In this document: piece after piece, positions 1-9,648 of the stretch
Layout: the number at the start of each line of letters is the position of its first letter
Position numbering within the stretch: position 1 is the stretch's first letter
Source of the DNA: Bacteroidales bacterium
GTDB taxonomy: Bacteria; Bacteroidota; Bacteroidia; Bacteroidales; Muribaculaceae
Reading direction: 5' to 3'
Assembly (NCBI GenBank): GCA_004553485.1
Contig: SFLG01000022.1
Coordinates: 1-38,851 of the forward strand
Length of the DNA: 38,851 nt
Made by a program: the position numbers and the translations under genes
Notes under the pieces: model-generated
Seen by the model: only the letters and a program-made list of their open reading frames with translations
Database searches by the model: none
Told to the model about the DNA's origin: nothing

Positions 1-559
1 GCGGTTTGCGACGGGGGCAGTGGATGAGGGACTGGGGGGTGATGACGATGTCGACGGGGATGTCGTGGGGGTCGGTGTCGATTTCGTCGTCGACGAGCTG
101 GAACGAGTACCCTACCCCGACCTTCAGGGCCGTTGTGTTGGCCAACAGTCTGTCGTAGAACCCTTTGCCTCGTCCTACGCGGTTGCCGCGTCGGTCGTAG
201 GCCACTGCTGGGACAACCACCATCTCGATGTCGTCCATCGAGCATACATCGTCGCCCGTGGGCTCCTCTATATGAAAGGCGCCAAGGGCCAGCGAAGAGC
301 GGTCGTAAGGCAGAATCTCCAGGTTGACACCGTTTACCCTGGGCAGAAAGAAGTGCTTGACCCCGGCCCATTTGTCCAGGAATTCGTGCGTGCTGAGCTC
401 GTCATACAACGAATGGTACATAAGGATGTTCTCAGCCATCATAAACGCCGCAGTAGACTCGAGAAGGGCGAAAACGGCCCGTGCCGCGTCGGCGCGCTCG
501 TTATTGTCAAGGATACTTTTCTGCGCTTTTATTCTGCGCCTGATGTCGTCTTTTTTCAT
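1..559 (-). CDS. 5-formyltetrahydrofolate cyclo-ligase, 3' end cut by window edge
   Basis: The minus strand reads open from an ATG at 559 to the left edge of the window, about 186 codons without a stop. The protein begins MKKDDIRRRIKAQKS. It contains the family's nucleotide/folate-binding signature VPAVAYDRRGNRVGRGKGFY followed by DRLL, and ends in the window with VDIVITPQSLIHCP, close to the usual C-terminus. Known role: ATP-dependent conversion of 5-formyl-THF to 5,10-methenyl-THF in the cytoplasm (folate one-carbon recycling). Only a few C-terminal residues should be missing. It starts 29 bp after the stop of the S41 protease gene, on the same strand, so co-transcription is likely. In many Bacteroidales the order dCMP deaminase, S41 protease, cyclo-ligase is conserved, and the same order is seen here. 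Confidence 0.9.
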   Translation of the reverse strand, partial: MKKDDIRRRIKAQKSILDNNERADAARAVFALLESTAAFMMAENILMYHSLYDELSTHEFLDKWAGVKHFFLPRVNGVNLEILPYDRSSLALGAFHIEEPTGDDVCSMDDIEMVVVPAVAYDRRGNRVGRGKGFYDRLLANTTALKVGVGYSFQLVDDEIDTDPHDIPVDIVITPQSLIHCPRRKP

Positions 560-588
560 ATTGAGAGAAGTTGTCAGATAACTGTTTG

Positions 589-2235
589 TCAAGGCTTTCC
601 CCCACCCTTTGACTGGCCGACCGAAATCGGCGCGTGTGCGTTGCCCGACCGTATCTCGCGCAGGGCGCGTTTCACGTTGGGGTCGTCCTGCTCGAGCACC
701 TGATAGTAGAACGGTAGGCCCAGCACATTGCGGGCAATGAGAGCCTTCACTTGTCTAACAATCAACAGCGACGATTGGTTGATATAATACCATCGTGCGG
801 GCACACCGTGCGTGGCGGCATAGTACACCGCCATGTTCAGCAGCTCGGCATCGGGCGGAAGGATGCGCATCAGTCTGTCCAGATCCTTCACCTGACTGAG
901 GACGCGGCGGTTCTGGTCGGTAAACTCATACGCATAATCCATCAGCAGACCCTTGTTGACCACATCCATATAGTAGCGCGTCACACCCGTCGTGTCCTCC
1001 GGGACAAAGACATCAGGCAGGATGCCGCCGCCGCCATAGACGGGACGGCCGTTTTCGGTGCTGAACAGCAGATCCTCGTTAATCTTGATAGAATCGGCAT
1101 TGGTGAACTCGCCGTTGCGGTAACGCTCGAATACCTCCAGTTCGTAGTCGTCGTTGTGGCCCGGCTTGTACTGCTTCTGTATGCTGCGGCCCGAAGGCGT
1201 GTAGTAGCGCTGCACGGTAAGACGCACCTCGCTGCCGTCGCTGAGCTGGATGGGCTTCTGCACGAGACCCTTGCCGAACGTGCGGCGCCCTATCACCAGA
1301 CCGCGGTCATGGTCCTGTATCGCTCCCGACACAATCTCGGCCGCACTCGCCGTCATCTCATCGACAAGAATCGTCAGCGGCATATCCGTGAACGCGCCCG
1401 TGCCGTCGCTGCGGATTATCTCCTCCTGCGCGTTGCGTCCGCGCGTCGAGACAATCGTTTTGTTCCGCGGCAAGAATTCATTCGCCATTAGCACCGCCGA
1501 CTCCATGTACCCGCCCGTATTTCCGCGCAGGTCCAGAACCACCGATTCGGCCCCATTCGTCACCAGATTGAGCATAGCGTTCATAAACTCGCGATAGGTG
1601 TTCTGGCCGAAACTGCTGACGCGCACATATCCCGTATTCTTGTCGGCCATAAAGTAAGCGTCCACCGACGATACCGGTATGTTGCCGCGCGTAATATTAT
1701 ATTTGAAAGTCTTGCCCGGTGCCGACGGGCGTACCACCGTCAGCTCCACCTTCGAGTTCTCCGGACCCTTCAGCAGCGTCGGGACAGAGTCTACCGTCAT
1801 ATCCTTACCCGTGACATTGCGGCCGTCTACAGCTATTATGCGGTCGCCCGCGTGCAGCCCCGCCTTCTCCGATGGGCCACCCACGATAATCTCCACGATA
1901 TTTATGGTGTCGCGGTACATCTGATAGCGGACGCCGATGCCTCCGAACGAGCCGCGCAGCGTCTGGTTGGCCTCTTCAAGGTCCTTGGCGGGGATATAGG
2001 CCGAGTGCGGGTCAAGATTTCCCAGTATGCCGGGTAGCGATTTTTCGATAAGCGAGTCCAGGTCGACCTCGTCAACGTAATGCTCCTGAATCAGCGTCAG
2101 CAGCTCGTTGAGCTTTTCGACTCCCGGAAGCGGCTTCTTTTGGGACGTCAGAAAGACACCCAGCCACATACCTGCCGCAAACATCAGTGCGCAGATAAGT
2201 GGAGCCCAATATTTTATACGCTTGAATTTCTGCAT
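589..2235 (-). CDS. S41 family C-terminal processing protease with PDZ domain
   Basis: The product is 548 aa, a normal length for Bacteroidota S41 proteases. A short N-terminal membrane anchor (about residues 8-30) is followed by the S41 N-terminal helical region and a PDZ domain (about 95-180). The catalytic core has the substrate loop LDLRGNTGGYM (about 235-244), Ser297 in TASAAE and Lys322 in FGKG, which form the Ser/Lys dyad. A C-terminal extension of about 170 residues follows, typical of the Bacteroidales members. The protein is expected to be anchored in the inner membrane with the protease in the periplasm, trimming C-termini of envelope proteins. The physiological substrate is unknown. 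The upstream gap to the deaminase fusion (2236-2372) holds a 9-bp-period repeat, listed separately. Confidence 0.93.
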   Translation of the reverse strand: MQKFKRIKYWAPLICALMFAAGMWLGVFLTSQKKPLPGVEKLNELLTLIQEHYVDEVDLDSLIEKSLPGILGNLDPHSAYIPAKDLEEANQTLRGSFGGIGVRYQMYRDTINIVEIIVGGPSEKAGLHAGDRIIAVDGRNVTGKDMTVDSVPTLLKGPENSKVELTVVRPSAPGKTFKYNITRGNIPVSSVDAYFMADKNTGYVRVSSFGQNTYREFMNAMLNLVTNGAESVVLDLRGNTGGYMESAVLMANEFLPRNKTIVSTRGRNAQEEIIRSDGTGAFTDMPLTILVDEMTASAAEIVSGAIQDHDRGLVIGRRTFGKGLVQKPIQLSDGSEVRLTVQRYYTPSGRSIQKQYKPGHNDDYELEVFERYRNGEFTNADSIKINEDLLFSTENGRPVYGGGGILPDVFVPEDTTGVTRYYMDVVNKGLLMDYAYEFTDQNRRVLSQVKDLDRLMRILPPDAELLNMAVYYAATHGVPARWYYINQSSLLIVRQVKALIARNVLGLPFYYQVLEQDDPNVKRALREIRSGNAHAPISVGQSKGGGKP

Positions 2236-2304
2236 TATGCTTAGTAAAAACTATACCTTGTGTTTAAGTTGTGCGGCGTCCTGCGGGAAGTCGCGGTGTT
2301 ATGG

Positions 2305-2348
2305 TGTACCTATTGTAATGTATGTAGCGAATGTAACGTATGTAGCGT
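2305..2348. repeat. Short array with TGTA every 9 bp upstream of the S41 protease gene
   Basis: On the plus strand the tetramer TGTA begins at 2305, 2314, 2323, 2332 and 2341, an exact 9-bp spacing over five units, with a degenerate GTAG continuing after 2344. The intervening five bases vary. On the minus strand the units look like TACGYTACA. It lies in the 137-bp gap between the deaminase fusion stop (2373) and the S41 start (2235). It is not part of any gene I can support. Function unknown. Confidence 0.6.
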
Positions 2349-2372
2349 AGTATCGTTTGCGCGGGAAGGCCG

Positions 2373-3503
2373 TCACGGGGTTTTGCCGTCCGCATCCGAC
2401 AGAGGCAGGTGCCGGCACTCTATCCCCGCCCGGCGCAGCAGGTCCACGCCGTCGGTGATGCGGTACAGCTCGTCAAAGACCACGCGCCGTATGCCCGCCT
2501 GAATTATCAGCTTGGCACATTCGAGACACGGCGAGGCCGTGACATAGAGCGTGGCGCCGTCTGACGAGTTGTTCGAGCAGGCCACCTTGGTTATCGCGTT
2601 TGCCTCGGCGTGGAGCACGTACGGCTTGGTCAGTCCCGACGCCTCGTCCTCGCAGATGTTCTCGAACCCCGACGGCGTACCGTTGAATCCGTCCGAGATT
2701 ATCATCTTGTCCTTGACTATCAGCGCTCCGACCTGCCGGCGGCGGCAATAAGAGTTCTCGGCCCATATACGTGCCATACGCAGATAGCGCAGGTCGAGGC
2801 TGCGAGCCTTTCCGAGCTGTGCCGTCGCGGCTTCGGCGGCCTGCAGCTTCTCGGGAGAGCCGATGTCGTGCCATACGAACGAGCCCGCCGCAGGGGTGTA
2901 GGCCCTTATGTCGAGCGAGCGGGCCGAGCCGGCGTAGAACGGGGTGATAGAGAACGCCGAGTCCCCTATCCTGTCGCTGTAAGCCTGCAGAGCGTCGAAA
3001 ATCGACGGAGAGATGATGTGCACGCCGTCAAAGGCCAGCTTGTCCATCGTCGGCACGGGCACAAAGCCCTCCGGGATGACGGCGCCGTTGCGGCTGTCGC
3101 CCCAGCCCTCGAGGCGGTGGGTGCTGTGGTCGAAGTACAGATGGCGCGACGTCTCGCGGGGCGTGCACAGCAGCGTCGCCATTGCTCCCGTGCCGACGTG
3201 ATATCCCTTGTCGAGCCACTGCCGTGCCTTCAGCAGTCCGCCGCCCGTCTCCAGGAGCCGGTCAGACTCATCGCTGACGTGTATGGTGATGCCGAAGTTG
3301 GAGTTGGCCTCGAGAAAGTCGACAATCTTGTCGGCGAAGTGGTGCACGTTCACCACCGCCTCGTCCACACCGGCCTCGATGAGGCGGCGTATGACGATCT
3401 CGAGCATGGGGACACCCCCTACCCTCACCAAAGCCTTGGGGTTGGTGTCGGTGAAGGGTTTCAGTCTTGTGCCTTTTCCGGCTGCGAAAATCAGAGCGCG
3501 CAT
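2373..3503 (-). CDS. MurU-like sugar-1-phosphate nucleotidyltransferase fused to dCMP deaminase; active-site segment deleted
   Basis: This is one 376-aa frame. Residues 1 to about 225 are a nucleotidyltransferase: G-loop FAAGKGTRLKPFTD, PKALVRVGG, LETGGGLLKAR, and the C-terminal FDGVHIISPSIF and WHDIGSPEKL. Residues about 236-376 are a dCMP deaminase with zinc motifs HAE (298-300) and PCLEC (325-329). The nearest relatives of the first half are MurNAc-1-P uridylyltransferase (MurU) and related NTases. At residues 100/101 (near 3203) the family segment with the metal-binding Asp (normally close to FLVHNVDI) is absent: the frame jumps from LDKG to YHVGTGAMATLL, losing roughly 20-25 residues in frame. 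The uridylyltransferase half is therefore probably inactive, unless the gap is an assembly error. The deaminase half looks complete (dCMP to dUMP for dTTP synthesis). No ATG, GTG or TTG near the domain boundary would start the deaminase separately. The gene starts 35 bp after the AmgK/RapZ-like gene. Confidence 0.85.
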   Translation of the reverse strand: MRALIFAAGKGTRLKPFTDTNPKALVRVGGVPMLEIVIRRLIEAGVDEAVVNVHHFADKIVDFLEANSNFGITIHVSDESDRLLETGGGLLKARQWLDKGYHVGTGAMATLLCTPRETSRHLYFDHSTHRLEGWGDSRNGAVIPEGFVPVPTMDKLAFDGVHIISPSIFDALQAYSDRIGDSAFSITPFYAGSARSLDIRAYTPAAGSFVWHDIGSPEKLQAAEAATAQLGKARSLDLRYLRMARIWAENSYCRRRQVGALIVKDKMIISDGFNGTPSGFENICEDEASGLTKPYVLHAEANAITKVACSNNSSDGATLYVTASPCLECAKLIIQAGIRRVVFDELYRITDGVDLLRRAGIECRHLPLSDADGKTP

Positions 3504-3538
3504 ACAGCGGATATGATAATATATTTACAGTGTTGTTT

Positions 3539-4990
3539 TTAGGCCTGGTTTGAGTCGAACACCTGCTCGATGTCCTGCTCGCGGTGAACAAGCTCGACCT
3601 TGATGTCGAACATCTTGCTCAGCCGCTCCGCCGTCTTCTGGGCGGCGTATACCGAGCGGTGGCGGCCGCCGGTGCAGCCGAAGCATATCATCAGGTTGGT
3701 GAATCCTCGCTCGATGTATCTCTTTACCGAGGCGTCCACCAGCGAGTTGCAGTGCTCCAGGAACGTCGTTATCTCGCCGTCCTCCTCAAGGAAGTCTATC
3801 ACCGGCTTGTCCAGCCCAGTGAAGGGTTTGTAACGCTCGTATTTGCCCGGGTTGTTTACCGCGCGGCAGTCGAAGACATATCCGCCGCCGTTGCCCGAGG
3901 CGTCGTCGGGGATACCCTTCTTGTAGGCGAAGCTCATCACCCTCACCGTCAGGCGCCGTTTCTGGATCTGGTCGCTGAACTGCTTGAGGTTTACCAGCCG
4001 TTCGAGAATTTCGGACAGATACGGATACTCCGGGAACGGGCTCTTCAGCAGCTCGCGCAGATTGGCAAGGGCAAACGGCACCGACTGCATGAAGTGCGGT
4101 TTCTTTTCAAAGTAGCCTCTGAAGCCGTAAGCCCCCAGCACCTGCAGCGTGCGGAAGAGCACAAAGTGGCGCAGCTGCTCGTGGAAGTCGGCCTCGTCCA
4201 CCGGTTTGTATTTGCGCAGCGAGTCGATGTAATGCCCTATCAGCTCCTCGCGCAGCGACTGCGGGAAGCCCGCCTTCGCCTGCCACAGAAACGAGGCCAC
4301 GTCGTAGTAGAACGGGCCGCGGCGTCCGCCCTGGAAGTCGATGAGATACGGCTCATTGTCGATGAGCATGATATTGCGGCTCTGGAAGTCACGGTACATG
4401 AAGGTGTTCGACTGGCTGCGCATCAGCACCATAGACATCGTCTGGAAGTCGTTCTCCAGCAGGTTCTCGTCAAACTCCAGTCCGGTGGCTTTCAGGAAAC
4501 AGTATTTGAAATAGTTGAGGTCCCACATCACCGAGCGGTCGTCGAACTGCGCCAGCGGGAAGCATTTGTTGAAGTCCAGTCCCGTTGCTCCGCGGAACTG
4601 CACATCGGGCAGCAGCCGTATCGTTTTTATCAGCAACTCGCGCTCGAAGGGCGAGAAGGCCCTTGTCAGGCGGCCCTTTTCGATAACCTGGTAGAGGATG
4701 GTGTCGCCCAGGTCGGTCTGCAGGTATGCCATACCGTCGTCAGAGACCTCCAGCACCTTCGGCACGGGCAGGCCCATCTCGCCGAAATGTCCGGCCAGGT
4801 AGATGAATGCCTCGTTCTCGGCCAGGTTGGTGCCGATGACGCCCACCACCGAGTCGGCCCCGGGTTTGTCGTACAGGCGGAAATAGCGGCGGTTGGAGCC
4901 CGAAGCCGGGAGTTCGGTTATCTCGGCGGGCTCGTGTCCGCAGTATTTCTTGTAAAGGTCGTTCATTATCGGGGCTGCGATTTTGGCCAT
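3539..4990 (-). CDS. AmgK-like sugar kinase fused to a RapZ C-terminal domain
   Basis: The product is 483 aa. Residues about 10-330 are an aminoglycoside-phosphotransferase fold kinase: the region SGSNRRYFRL, catalytic loop YRDFQSRN (Asp201, Asn206) and metal-binding IDFQGGR (Asp218). Residues about 345-475 match the C-terminal domain of RapZ: VMSFAYKKGIPDDA, VFDCRAVNNPGKY, TGLDKPV and GCTGGRHRS (438-446), then VHRE. Known background: AmgK-family kinases phosphorylate MurNAc/GlcNAc at C1 in the peptidoglycan recycling route with MurU, and the RapZ C-terminal domain of E. coli binds glucosamine-6-phosphate and small RNA. Inference: the fused protein couples amino-sugar phosphorylation to sensing of an amino sugar, or to RNA. 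The next gene downstream encodes the MurU-like enzyme, which fits. An alternative start is Met9 (4966), which matches where homologues usually begin. Confidence 0.87.
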   Translation of the reverse strand: MAKIAAPIMNDLYKKYCGHEPAEITELPASGSNRRYFRLYDKPGADSVVGVIGTNLAENEAFIYLAGHFGEMGLPVPKVLEVSDDGMAYLQTDLGDTILYQVIEKGRLTRAFSPFERELLIKTIRLLPDVQFRGATGLDFNKCFPLAQFDDRSVMWDLNYFKYCFLKATGLEFDENLLENDFQTMSMVLMRSQSNTFMYRDFQSRNIMLIDNEPYLIDFQGGRRGPFYYDVASFLWQAKAGFPQSLREELIGHYIDSLRKYKPVDEADFHEQLRHFVLFRTLQVLGAYGFRGYFEKKPHFMQSVPFALANLRELLKSPFPEYPYLSEILERLVNLKQFSDQIQKRRLTVRVMSFAYKKGIPDDASGNGGGYVFDCRAVNNPGKYERYKPFTGLDKPVIDFLEEDGEITTFLEHCNSLVDASVKRYIERGFTNLMICFGCTGGRHRSVYAAQKTAERLSKMFDIKVELVHREQDIEQVFDSNQA

Positions 4991-5032
4991 AGTCGTATAT
5001 TTTGTGGTGTGTGTGATTCTTTTTTGGATGTT

Positions 5033-7213
<2,181 letters not shown>

Positions 7214-7285
7214 AAGGCTCGAGGAGGAGAATGTGATAAATAATAGGGTTGTCGGTAGAGATGTTGTTGGGGGCGGCCGCAGTCA

Positions 7286-8542
7286 TTATTCCTGCTGGGC
7301 CTGGAGGTTCATGCGGTTGATGCGCTCGAGGGCGTATTCGGGCGTCACGCGAAATTCCTTGACGTTTTGCGAGGGGATGTCGAACATTGCGTCCACCATC
7401 ACCGTCTCCACTATCGAGCGCAGGCCGCGTGCACCGAGCTTGAACTCGATGGCCTTGTCGACGATGAGGTCGAGGGTGGCCTCCTCGAAGACGAGCATCA
7501 CGCCGTCCATTGCGAACAGCTTCTCGTACTGGCGGATGATGGCGTTTTTGGGCTCGGTGAGCACCTTGCGCAGCGCTTCGCGCGACAGCGGCTCGAGGTG
7601 TGTCAGCACCGGCAGTCGTCCTATTATCTCGGGGATGAGACCGAACGACTTCAGGTCCTGGGGCGCCACATAGCGCAGATATTCCTCGCGCTCGAGACGC
7701 GTGCGCTTGCCATCGGTGCCGTAGCCCACCACGTGCTGGTTCATGCGGTGGGCGATGCGCGACTCTATGCCGTCGAAGGCGCCGCCGCAGATGAAGAGGA
7801 TGTTCTTGGTGTCCACCGGAATCATCTTCTGCTCGGGGTGCTTGCGGCCACCCTGGGGCGGCACGTTGACTATAGAGCCCTCCAGCAGCTTGAGCAGACC
7901 CTGCTGCACGCCCTCGCCGCTGACGTCGCGGGTGATGGACGGGTTGTCGCCTTTACGGGCTATTTTGTCTATCTCGTCGATGAAGACGATGCCGCGCTGA
8001 GCCTTTTCGACATCGTAGTCGGCGGCCTGCAGCAGTCGTGTCAGCAGGCTCTCGATGTCCTCGCCCACATAACCGGCCTGGGTGAGCACCGTGGCGTCGA
8101 CGATGGTGAAGGGTACGTCGAGCAGACGTGCTATCGTGCGGGCCAGCAGTGTCTTGCCGGTGCCGGTGGGGCCGACGATGACAATGTTGCTCTTTTCGAT
8201 GTCAACGTCGTCGTTGTTCTGCGCCAGGCGTTTGTAGTGGTTGTAAACGGCCACCGCCAGGTGTTTCTTGGCGTCCTCCTGACCGATGACATACTGGTTC
8301 AGGAAGTCCATTATCTCCTTGGGCTTGGGAACCTTCTTGAGCATTTCGCCGGCATCGAAGTTCTTGTTGCCCTGGTTCTTGCCTGTCGGGACACCGGTGC
8401 GGTACTCGACAAGCATCTCATGGAAAAGATCTATACATTCCGAGCAGACGAAGCTGCGGTTGTCCGGACTGGGAACGAGCGCCTCGCACATCTCGGCGGT
8501 GCGTCCGCAGAACGAGCATTGACGTATTGTCTTTTTGGCCAT
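7286..8542 (-). CDS. clpX: ClpX, ATPase subunit of the ClpXP protease
   Basis: The product is 418 aa. The N-terminal zinc-binding domain has two CxxC pairs (CSFC and CSEC, about residues 9-36). The AAA+ module has Walker A GPTGTGKTLLA, Walker B GIVFIDEIDKIARK, the pore-loop sequence GYVGEDIE, the RKHPEQ region and the sensor-2 sequence GARGLRSIVE near the C-terminus. ClpX unfolds tagged proteins and feeds them to ClpP. It follows clpP by 131 bp, and that gap contains a perfect 11-bp stem (listed separately) that could uncouple clpP and clpX expression. Confidence 0.98.
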   Translation of the reverse strand: MAKKTIRQCSFCGRTAEMCEALVPSPDNRSFVCSECIDLFHEMLVEYRTGVPTGKNQGNKNFDAGEMLKKVPKPKEIMDFLNQYVIGQEDAKKHLAVAVYNHYKRLAQNNDDVDIEKSNIVIVGPTGTGKTLLARTIARLLDVPFTIVDATVLTQAGYVGEDIESLLTRLLQAADYDVEKAQRGIVFIDEIDKIARKGDNPSITRDVSGEGVQQGLLKLLEGSIVNVPPQGGRKHPEQKMIPVDTKNILFICGGAFDGIESRIAHRMNQHVVGYGTDGKRTRLEREEYLRYVAPQDLKSFGLIPEIIGRLPVLTHLEPLSREALRKVLTEPKNAIIRQYEKLFAMDGVMLVFEEATLDLIVDKAIEFKLGARGLRSIVETVMVDAMFDIPSQNVKEFRVTPEYALERINRMNLQAQQE

Positions 8543-8610
8543 TGTAGATTTTAATCGGTAAACAGTTGTGTGGTTGTCGTGATAAATTTTGTCGTTGCCG
8601 CAAGCAAGGA

Positions 8611-8660
8611 AGCACTCTGTAAGTGGGTCGGCTCAGGCTTTCCGTGTATTACAGAGTGCG
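8611..8660 (-). other. Hairpin in the clpP-clpX intergenic gap
   Basis: Bases 8612-8622 and 8649-8659 form a perfect 11-bp inverted repeat (GCACTCTGTAA with its complement) around a 26-nt loop. On the minus strand it lies 14 bp after the clpP stop. No clear U-tract follows it (GTGCTTCCTTGC), so it is more likely an mRNA-processing, stability or attenuation element than a strong intrinsic terminator. Confidence 0.5.
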
Positions 8661-8673
8661 TCTCACAGTACTA

Positions 8674-9375
8674 TCATTTGGCTTGTTTTACAAGTACCCG
8701 GTCAATCATGCCGTAATCCTTGGCTTCGTCGGCAGTCATCCAGTAGTCGCGGTCGCTGTCTTTCCATACCTTGTCGATGGGTTGCCCCGAGTGGCCGGCG
8801 ATGATGGTGTACAGCTCCTTTTTGAGCTTCTGTATCTCGCGGGCGGTGATCTCGATGTCCGAGGCCTGTCCCTGGGCGCCGCCCATGGGCTGGTGGATCA
8901 TCACGCGCGAGTGCTGGAGGGCAAAGCGTTTGCCTTTCTCGCCGCTGACGAGGAGCACGGCCGCCATCGAGGCAGCCATGCCGGTGCATATTGTCGACAC
9001 GTCGCTGGAGATATACTGCATTGTGTCGTAGATGCCCAGACCGGCGTAAACGCTGCCGCCGGGGCTGTTGATGTAGATGCTGACGTCCTTGCCGGGGTCG
9101 GCCGAGTCGAGGTAGAGCAGCTGGGCCTGGATGACGTTGGCGGTGTAGTCGTTGACGTCGGTGCCCAGGAAGATGATGCGGTCCATCATCAGGCGCGAGA
9201 AGACGTCCATCTGTGCCACGTTGAGCTGGCGCTCCTCGATGATGGTGGGCGAGATGTAGCTGGCGCGCACATCGCCGAGGTTGTTTACGTGCGAGGTGTA
9301 CTGGTCGAGTGCCAGTCCGTTCATCCCGAGGTGGTGAACGGCGTAGTTGCGGAAATCGCTGTTGGTGTTGTTCAT
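8674..9375 (-). CDS. clpP: ClpP, proteolytic subunit of the ClpXP protease
   Basis: The product is 233 aa, with an N-terminus about 25-30 residues longer than in E. coli. The Ser-His-Asp triad is visible: Ser136 in GMAASMAAVLL, His161 in SRVMIHQPMGG and Asp210 in DSDRDYWM. The oxyanion-hole/strand motif INSPGGSVYAG is also present. It forms a tetradecameric serine protease barrel that works with ClpX, encoded just downstream. It is separated from tig by a convincing terminator (9554-9591), so it probably has its own promoter in the A+T-rich stretch at 9480-9520. Confidence 0.98.
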   Translation of the reverse strand: MNNTNSDFRNYAVHHLGMNGLALDQYTSHVNNLGDVRASYISPTIIEERQLNVAQMDVFSRLMMDRIIFLGTDVNDYTANVIQAQLLYLDSADPGKDVSIYINSPGGSVYAGLGIYDTMQYISSDVSTICTGMAASMAAVLLVSGEKGKRFALQHSRVMIHQPMGGAQGQASDIEITAREIQKLKKELYTIIAGHSGQPIDKVWKDSDRDYWMTADEAKDYGMIDRVLVKQAK

Positions 9376-9483
9376 CTTTGTTTGTTTTTGTTTAGAGCGG
9401 GAATAATGAGTGAGAGAGCGGTGTGTCGCGCCGCTGCGGACAGGCCGGGCGGCAAAGGATACACAAACCTGTTATTCCCAATA

Positions 9484-9514
9484 CGAAATTACAATTTTTT
9501 TTTCAATCCATAAA
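9484..9514 (-). promoter_or_regulatory. Possible clpP promoter (imperfect Bacteroidota consensus)
   Basis: On the minus strand a TTTA element is followed by 19 bp and then TAATTTCG. This is one mismatch each from the Bacteroidota -33 (TTTG) and -7 (TAnnTTTG) elements. It lies in the A+T-rich stretch between the tig terminator and clpP, about 110 bp before the clpP start. The match is imperfect, so confidence is modest. Confidence 0.35.
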
Positions 9515-9553
9515 ATTTTAGACCCCATATTTTGCATTTTTTTGCGCAAAAAG

Positions 9554-9591
9554 CGGGATGGCCGGACATTGGGGTTGTCGCGGCCATCCCG
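9554..9591 (-). terminator. Intrinsic terminator of tig
   Basis: Bases 9554-9564 (CGGGATGGCCG) and 9581-9591 are a perfect 11-bp inverted repeat with a 16-nt loop. On the minus strand the stem is followed by CTTTTTGCGC, a short U-tract. It is located 58 bp after the tig stop codon. Confidence 0.8.
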
Positions 9592-9648
9592 TTTATGGTC
9601 CTGTCCCCCGAAGCCGGGGGTCGAAACTTGTGCTAAAGGACGTCTGTA

